Part shown: positions 63,704-64,000 of the stretch, piece after piece | Numbering within the stretch: position 1 is the first letter of the stretch | Layout of the letters: each line of letters starts with the position of its first letter | From: an uncultured Gammaproteobacteria bacterium | GTDB lineage: Bacteria > Pseudomonadota > Gammaproteobacteria > Arenicellales > JAANXG01 | Length of the DNA: 64,000 nt | NCBI GenBank assembly: GCA_947258975.1 | Contig: CAMYKK010000002.1 | Span: 62,001-126,000 of the forward strand | Direction: 5' to 3' | The notes under the pieces: generated by a model | Databases searched by the model: none | The model's input: the letters and a program-made list of their open reading frames with translations, nothing else | Told to the model about the DNA's origin: nothing | Program-made: the position numbers and the translations under genes

Positions 63704-64000
63704 TCAGAAGGCACTGTAGCCGAAGCTTTCTTGGAAGCGCTCAGCAAATTCATCGCCCGTAAAGCGATGGTTCTGCGTTCCATGCTGTTCAATATTTATC
63801 GCACCCATCAACGACGCCAGTCTTCCAATATCTTCCCAGTTGTGACCGTTCGTGATTCCGTAAAGCAATCCCGCGCGAAACGCATCGCCACAACCCGTAG
63901 GATCAACAGGATCGGTGACCGGTCCAATGGGTATCTCAATACTCGCACCGTCGGTAAAGATCTCAGAACCTTTAGCGCCCTTGGTGACAATCAGCGCATC
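63704..64000 (-). CDS. PfkB-family carbohydrate/nucleoside kinase, 5' part missing
   Basis: Reads leftward into the window from the right edge: 99 codons plus stop at 63704-63706. The fragment has 'DALIVTKGAKGSEIFTDG', then 'GPVTDPVDPTGCGDAFRAGL', the PfkB signature with the catalytic Asp in GCGDAF, and ends 'EFAERFQESFGYSAF'. This is the C-terminal third of a ribokinase-superfamily enzyme, perhaps adenosine kinase-like. Substrate cannot be told from this part. Confidence 0.88.
   Translation of the reverse strand, partial: DALIVTKGAKGSEIFTDGASIEIPIGPVTDPVDPTGCGDAFRAGLLYGITNGHNWEDIGRLASLMGAINIEQHGTQNHRFTGDEFAERFQESFGYSAF

Overview
The window looks like chromosome from a sulfur-oxidising, probably autotrophic gammaproteobacterium. 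Three things point there. It carries dissimilatory adenylylsulfate reductase (aprBA) and an electron-transfer cluster, qmoA-qmoB-hdrC-hdrB. It has a CbbQ/CbbO-type AAA+/VWA pair of the kind linked to RuBisCO activation. It also has a gammaproteobacterial housekeeping set: GluQRS, RF3, Prc/Tsp, SohB, GspAB, Xni-like exonuclease, NrtR and ferrochelatase. Genus cannot be fixed from the sequence alone. Coding density is high, genes lie on both strands in short operons, and I found no tRNA, rRNA, CRISPR array, intact insertion sequence or prophage.

Layout. 1-4.6 kb: the N-terminal part of an AddB-like PD-(D/E)XK repair nuclease (runs off the left edge), a methyltransferase, and a methyltransferase-glycosyltransferase fusion. 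4.6-9.1 kb: a REP-like element, a GST-family protein, ferrochelatase, and an nrtR-nadA NAD-synthesis operon with a perfect palindromic operator. 9.2-15.4 kb: a trace of a CopD-like gene, a membrane Ser/Thr kinase with Sel1 repeats, and a fused 5-oxoprolinase. 15.4-24.8 kb: a histone H1-like lysine-repeat protein, an AT-rich gap, cbbO-cbbQ, and the divergent qmoA-qmoB-hdrC-hdrB operon. 25-31.2 kb: a HAD hydrolase, SohB and Prc proteases, a DHCR24-like flavoprotein, an alkyltransferase-like protein and a fumarylacetoacetase remnant. 31.2-38.9 kb: an MgtC/DUF4010 membrane protein, a lipoprotein/VWA/J-domain operon, a SpmA-SpmB fusion, a rhodanese, a Gfo/Idh/MocA enzyme and GluQRS. 39.2-48.6 kb: a Met-rich repeat protein with a small cytochrome c, RF3, an FmdB-type zinc ribbon, an ArsR regulator, GspB and GspA, an Xni-like exonuclease, a cyclophilin-like protein and a YkgJ-type protein. 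48.8-51.3 kb: aprBA. 51.7-64 kb: a DUF4124 protein, Lgt, a YyaL/SSP411 thioredoxin-domain protein, a secreted DUF4412-like protein, a gamma-glutamyltransferase, an isocitrate dehydrogenase fused to CBS domains, a DMT transporter, an EF-G paralogue, a VOC protein and the end of a PfkB kinase.

How the parts fit. AprBA would oxidise sulfite plus AMP to APS. QmoAB with HdrCB is the likely electron partner, but the usual membrane-bound QmoC is replaced by two soluble Hdr-type subunits, so the route to the quinone pool is not visible here. CbbQO, divergent from qmo, links this locus to carbon fixation by analogy, although no RuBisCO gene is in the window. Gamma-glutamyltransferase and 5-oxoprolinase are two gamma-glutamyl-cycle enzymes. 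Three protein families here are unusual in architecture and merit attention: the isocitrate dehydrogenase-CBS fusion, the (NPMAMGGSMM)n secreted protein, and the methyltransferase-GT2 fusion.
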